Shown piece by piece: positions 42,468-44,679 of a stretch of 44,679 nucleotides of DNA (position 1 is its first letter; each line of letters opens with the position of its first letter). The notes under the pieces are model-generated. The model was not told the DNA's origin. It saw nothing but the letters and a program-made list of their open reading frames with translations, and searched no databases. The stretch comes from Bacillota bacterium (GTDB lineage: Bacteria; Bacillota; Clostridia; Peptostreptococcales; Anaerovoracaceae), in NCBI GenBank assembly GCA_023394035.1, contig JAEXBK010000071.1:1-44679 (forward strand), in the 5' to 3' direction. A program made the position numbers and the translations under genes.

Positions 42468-43172
42468 TTATCTTATTATAGTTCCAAGCTTTTCTCCGCA
42501 TACAGCCTTCATGATGTTTCCATCCTCGGACAGAGCGAATACGTGTATTGAAATATTGTTATCTCTGCAAAGCGTTGCCGCTGTAAGATCCATTACCTTA
42601 AGATCCTTTTCGAGTACCTCTCTGTGAGTAAGCTCGTCGAACTTTACGGCATTCGGATTCTTATCCGGATCGTCAGAATATACTGCGTCAACATTCTTTG
42701 CAAGAAGTATTATCTCAGCTTCCATTTCCGCAGCTCTGAGTGCCGCGGTTGTATCTGTTGAAAAGAACGGGTTTCCTGTTCCCGCACCGAAGATTACGAC
42801 TTCCTTCTTCTCAAGTCTGCTTATCGCCTTCATCCTTGCATAGGGCTCTGCTATTTCTCGCATTTCTATCGCAGTCTGTACTCTTGCCTTTACATCGTTT
42901 GCCAGAAGTGCCGATTGAAGCGCCATAGCGTTCATACATGTAGCGAGCATTCCGATATAATCGGCTGTAGCTCTGTTCATCGTTCCGCTGCTTCTTCCTC
43001 TCCAGAAGTTGCCTCCGCCGACTACAACGGCTATTTCAACCCCAAGGTCTGCGACCTCTTTTATCTGTTTTGCTACCTTGTCGGTAGTCTTATCGTCGAT
43101 TCCGAATTTCTTTTCTCCGGCAAGCGCCTCTCCGCTGACCTTCAGTAATACGCGCTTATATTTTGGATTCAT
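42468..43172 (-). CDS. pyrH: UMP kinase
   Basis: A 234-residue amino-acid-kinase-fold enzyme: RVLLKVSGEALAGEKKFGID, VVGGGNFWRGR, GTGNPFFSTDTTAALRA and the C-terminal MDLTAATLCRDNNI. It makes UDP. First gene of the superoperon that runs to polC. Ribosome site AAGGAG. Confidence 0.97.
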   Translation of the reverse strand: MNPKYKRVLLKVSGEALAGEKKFGIDDKTTDKVAKQIKEVADLGVEIAVVVGGGNFWRGRSSGTMNRATADYIGMLATCMNAMALQSALLANDVKARVQTAIEMREIAEPYARMKAISRLEKKEVVIFGAGTGNPFFSTDTTAALRAAEMEAEIILLAKNVDAVYSDDPDKNPNAVKFDELTHREVLEKDLKVMDLTAATLCRDNNISIHVFALSEDGNIMKAVCGEKLGTIIR

Positions 43173-43215
43173 ATCAATACTCCTTCTGTTTCGTCTCGAT
43201 CAAGTATTAAAAGTA

Positions 43216-43224
43216 ATTATACCA
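43216..43224 (-). promoter_or_regulatory. Extended -10 promoter of the pyrH superoperon
   Basis: Minus-strand TG-G-TATAAT, a consensus -10 with the TGn extension; the -35 region (TTTTCA at 17 nt) is poor, as allowed for extended -10 promoters. Predicted start about 37 nt before pyrH. Confidence 0.6.
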
Positions 43225-43251
43225 TAAGAGAATAATATTGAAAATGCCAAT

Positions 43252-43283
43252 AGAAAAATGGGCACATAATTTCTTATGTGTCC
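43252..43283 (-). terminator. Intrinsic terminator after trxB
   Basis: Stem GGACACATAA/TTATGTGCCC with a 4-nt loop followed by ATTTTTC on the minus strand, with one A-C mismatch near the base. In the plus strand the mismatch becomes a G-U pair and a T-run also follows, so it might work both ways. Confidence 0.65.
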
Positions 43284-43301
43284 ATTGATGTTTTTTGATT
43301 G

Positions 43302-44222
43302 CTATGCTTCAAGTGAATTCAGGTATTCGATTGCCTCCATAGCAGCGACAGCACCGTCTGAAGCCGCCGTTACAAGCTGTCTGCGCTGCTTTGCCCTGCA
43401 GTCACCTGCAACAAATACGCCCTTTGTCTTTGTCCTGCAGCTTTCTCCTGAGTTAAAGAAGCCGCCTTCATCAAGCTCCGCAACATCGGCAAAGTCACTG
43501 TTTACAGGTATATGCCCGAATGCGACAAATATTCCGTTGACCTTAAGCTCACGAAGCTCTCCTGTCACCTTATTTCTCACCTTAATGCCTTCGACACGCG
43601 TTTCTCCGACGATTTCTTCAGGAACGGAATCGAGAACAAATTCAACATTCGGCTTTGATGCAAGTCTTTGTACTGTAATCTCATCGCCTCTGAATTTATC
43701 TCTTCTGTGAACGATATATACCTTTTCGGCAAGGGATGAAAGATACTCGGCATCTTCAAGCGCAGTATTTCCTCCACCCATGACCGCAACGGTAAGTCCC
43801 TGATAAAATGCTCCGTCACATGTTGCGCAGTATGATATACCTGCACCCTTAAGCTGATCTTCACGGTCAACGCCGAGTGATCTGTTTTTTACTCCTGTAG
43901 CGAGGATTACCGCTTTTGATGTATACTCCTTGCCGCCTGTCGTCTTTATCACAAAAGTATCGTCGGTTTGCTTTTCTACGGAATTGACTTTTGCAAAATC
44001 CATTTCCGCGCCAAGCGCCGACGCCTGATCATACATGCTCTGTGCAAGCTCAAAGCCCGAAATTCTGCCCGTACCCGGATAGTTGTCAACCTCCGGTGTA
44101 TTGATTATCTGTCCGCCGTAGCTCAGCTCATCTACCATCAAAGTCTTCTTTCCGCCTCTGACTGCGTAAATTGCCGACGTCATTCCGGCAGGACCTGCAC
44201 CTATTACTACAACATCATACAT
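43302..44222 (-). CDS. trxB: Thioredoxin reductase (NADPH/NADH flavoprotein)
   Basis: A 306-residue TrxB: N-terminal FAD motif VVIGAGPAGMTSAIYA, redox disulfide CATC in YCATCDGAFYQG (about 132-143), NAD(P)H-binding VMGGGNTALEDAEYL and HRRDKFRG (HRRxxxR suggests NADPH), and C-terminal GVFVAGDCRAKQRRQLVTAA. It reduces thioredoxin. It follows the truncated transporter gene by 36 nt and has its own terminator. A ferredoxin-dependent variant cannot be fully excluded. Confidence 0.93.
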   Translation of the reverse strand: MYDVVVIGAGPAGMTSAIYAVRGGKKTLMVDELSYGGQIINTPEVDNYPGTGRISGFELAQSMYDQASALGAEMDFAKVNSVEKQTDDTFVIKTTGGKEYTSKAVILATGVKNRSLGVDREDQLKGAGISYCATCDGAFYQGLTVAVMGGGNTALEDAEYLSSLAEKVYIVHRRDKFRGDEITVQRLASKPNVEFVLDSVPEEIVGETRVEGIKVRNKVTGELRELKVNGIFVAFGHIPVNSDFADVAELDEGGFFNSGESCRTKTKGVFVAGDCRAKQRRQLVTAASDGAVAAMEAIEYLNSLEA

Positions 44223-44258
44223 ATTATTTCTCCTTTATGCATTATATTTATCATATTA

Positions 44259-44679
44259 TCATAAGCTTATTATAAGCGGTACGAGTATCGGCACGAGAAG
44301 TGACATTACAAGTCCCGAAATAAACGAATAAACCGCAATGTTTGCATTTGTCGCTTTTTCAACTATAGGAAGACATACATCCATGCCCGCCGCCCCCGGA
44401 AGTGCAGTTGTTTCTATGAACCCGATATACTTTGCAACAGCAGGTATAATCAGTATCGCCAGAAGCTCACGCATAACATTGTGCATGAAGGAAATTGCGC
44501 TCGCCTTGACAAAGCCCGCTTCCATTATTATCCCCGGTGCAAAAGAATACCATCCGAGTCCTGCGCCTACAGCCGCCATTTCTTTTAGGGGCATGTTTAT
44601 TATAAGACCGCTCGCCATTGCGCCAATTAAGCTTGCTATCGTTATCGCAAACGGGAAAATCAGCATTTTGAAGCCAACC
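44259..44679 (-). CDS. lysO: LysO (DUF340) family transporter, C-terminal part (5' end outside window)
   Basis: The frame is open to the window edge, so an internal ATG at 44666 is not a firm start; at least 135 residues are visible, with about four to five transmembrane helices. Family motifs: GLGWYSFAPGIIM, MHNVMRELLAILIIP and GAAGMDVCLPIVEKAT, with the conserved acidic residues, as in the lysine exporter LysO. The full protein has a hydrophobic N-terminal half or a separate small partner, which would lie upstream beyond the window. Confidence 0.8.
   Translation of the reverse strand, partial: VGFKMLIFPFAITIASLIGAMASGLIINMPLKEMAAVGAGLGWYSFAPGIIMEAGFVKASAISFMHNVMRELLAILIIPAVAKYIGFIETTALPGAAGMDVCLPIVEKATNANIAVYSFISGLVMSLLVPILVPLIISL

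Noticed and set aside
1..44679. CRISPR arrays, prophage, toxin-antitoxin, biosynthetic or defence clusters
   Set aside because: No regularly spaced repeats, phage genes or recognisable defence proteins are present; the window is conserved housekeeping DNA.

Overview
The window is a chromosomal stretch of housekeeping genes from a low-to-mid GC member of the Firmicutes, almost certainly class Clostridia. Evidence for this is the PolC-type replicase, the pyrH-frr-uppS-cdsA-dxr-rseP-ispG-polC / rimP-nusA-ylxR-ylxQ-infB-rbfA-nrnA-truB-ribF gene order, RNase Y, an infC-rpmI-rplT operon with an L20-type leader, and a butyryl-CoA dehydrogenase/EtfBA electron-transfer operon typical of anaerobes. Genus cannot be read from the sequence. 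Nearly all genes from 2.5 kb to the end lie on the minus strand. There is no prophage, CRISPR array or defence island; the only mobile element is one IS200-type insertion.

Layout. (1) 1-2155, mostly plus: the 3' end of an ECF sigma factor translationally coupled to a membrane anti-sigma-like protein, a UDG-superfamily (hypoxanthine-DNA glycosylase-like) gene, mntP (minus), and a lone tRNA-Glu(CUC) with its own promoter and terminator. (2) 2155-3130: non-coding flank plus an IS200/IS605 tnpA-only element, just downstream of (3) 3185-6256 bcd-etfB-etfA with a candidate Rex (redox) operator. (4) 6465-10429: nifS-thiI (tRNA thiolation) and rny. (5) 10569-19469: rodA (plus), then on the minus strand nrdR-cmk-radC-mreB-mreC-mreD-PBP2-minD, a cell-elongation cluster. 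(6) 19590-22331: a membrane-anchored trigger-factor-like foldase and coaBC with a small Cys-rich membrane protein. (7) 22407-23750: infC-rpmI-rplT with AUU start and attenuator leader. (8) 23756-32164: the rimP-nusA-infB-truB-ribF translation/transcription superoperon with a hairpin leader. (9) 32180-32965: mscL and an orphan LytTR regulator. (10) 33234-43224: the pyrH to polC superoperon (UMP kinase, ribosome recycling, undecaprenyl-PP and CDP-DAG synthesis, MEP isoprenoid steps, site-2 protease, replicase). (11) 43302-end: trxB and a truncated LysO-like transporter.

The most notable observations are: PolC appears to lack the internal 3'-5' exonuclease domain, with the two PHP halves joined directly; two divergent promoter pairs (mntP/tRNA-Glu and rny/rodA) are interleaved so that their -10 elements overlap; a near-consensus Rex operator precedes bcd-etfBA; the rimP-nusA promoter is followed by a strong hairpin with an imperfect U-tract, suggesting NusA-dependent autoregulation; and a trigger-factor homologue has exchanged its ribosome-binding domain for a membrane anchor. 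No wholly new multi-gene system was recognised. All promoters, terminators and operators are read by eye.
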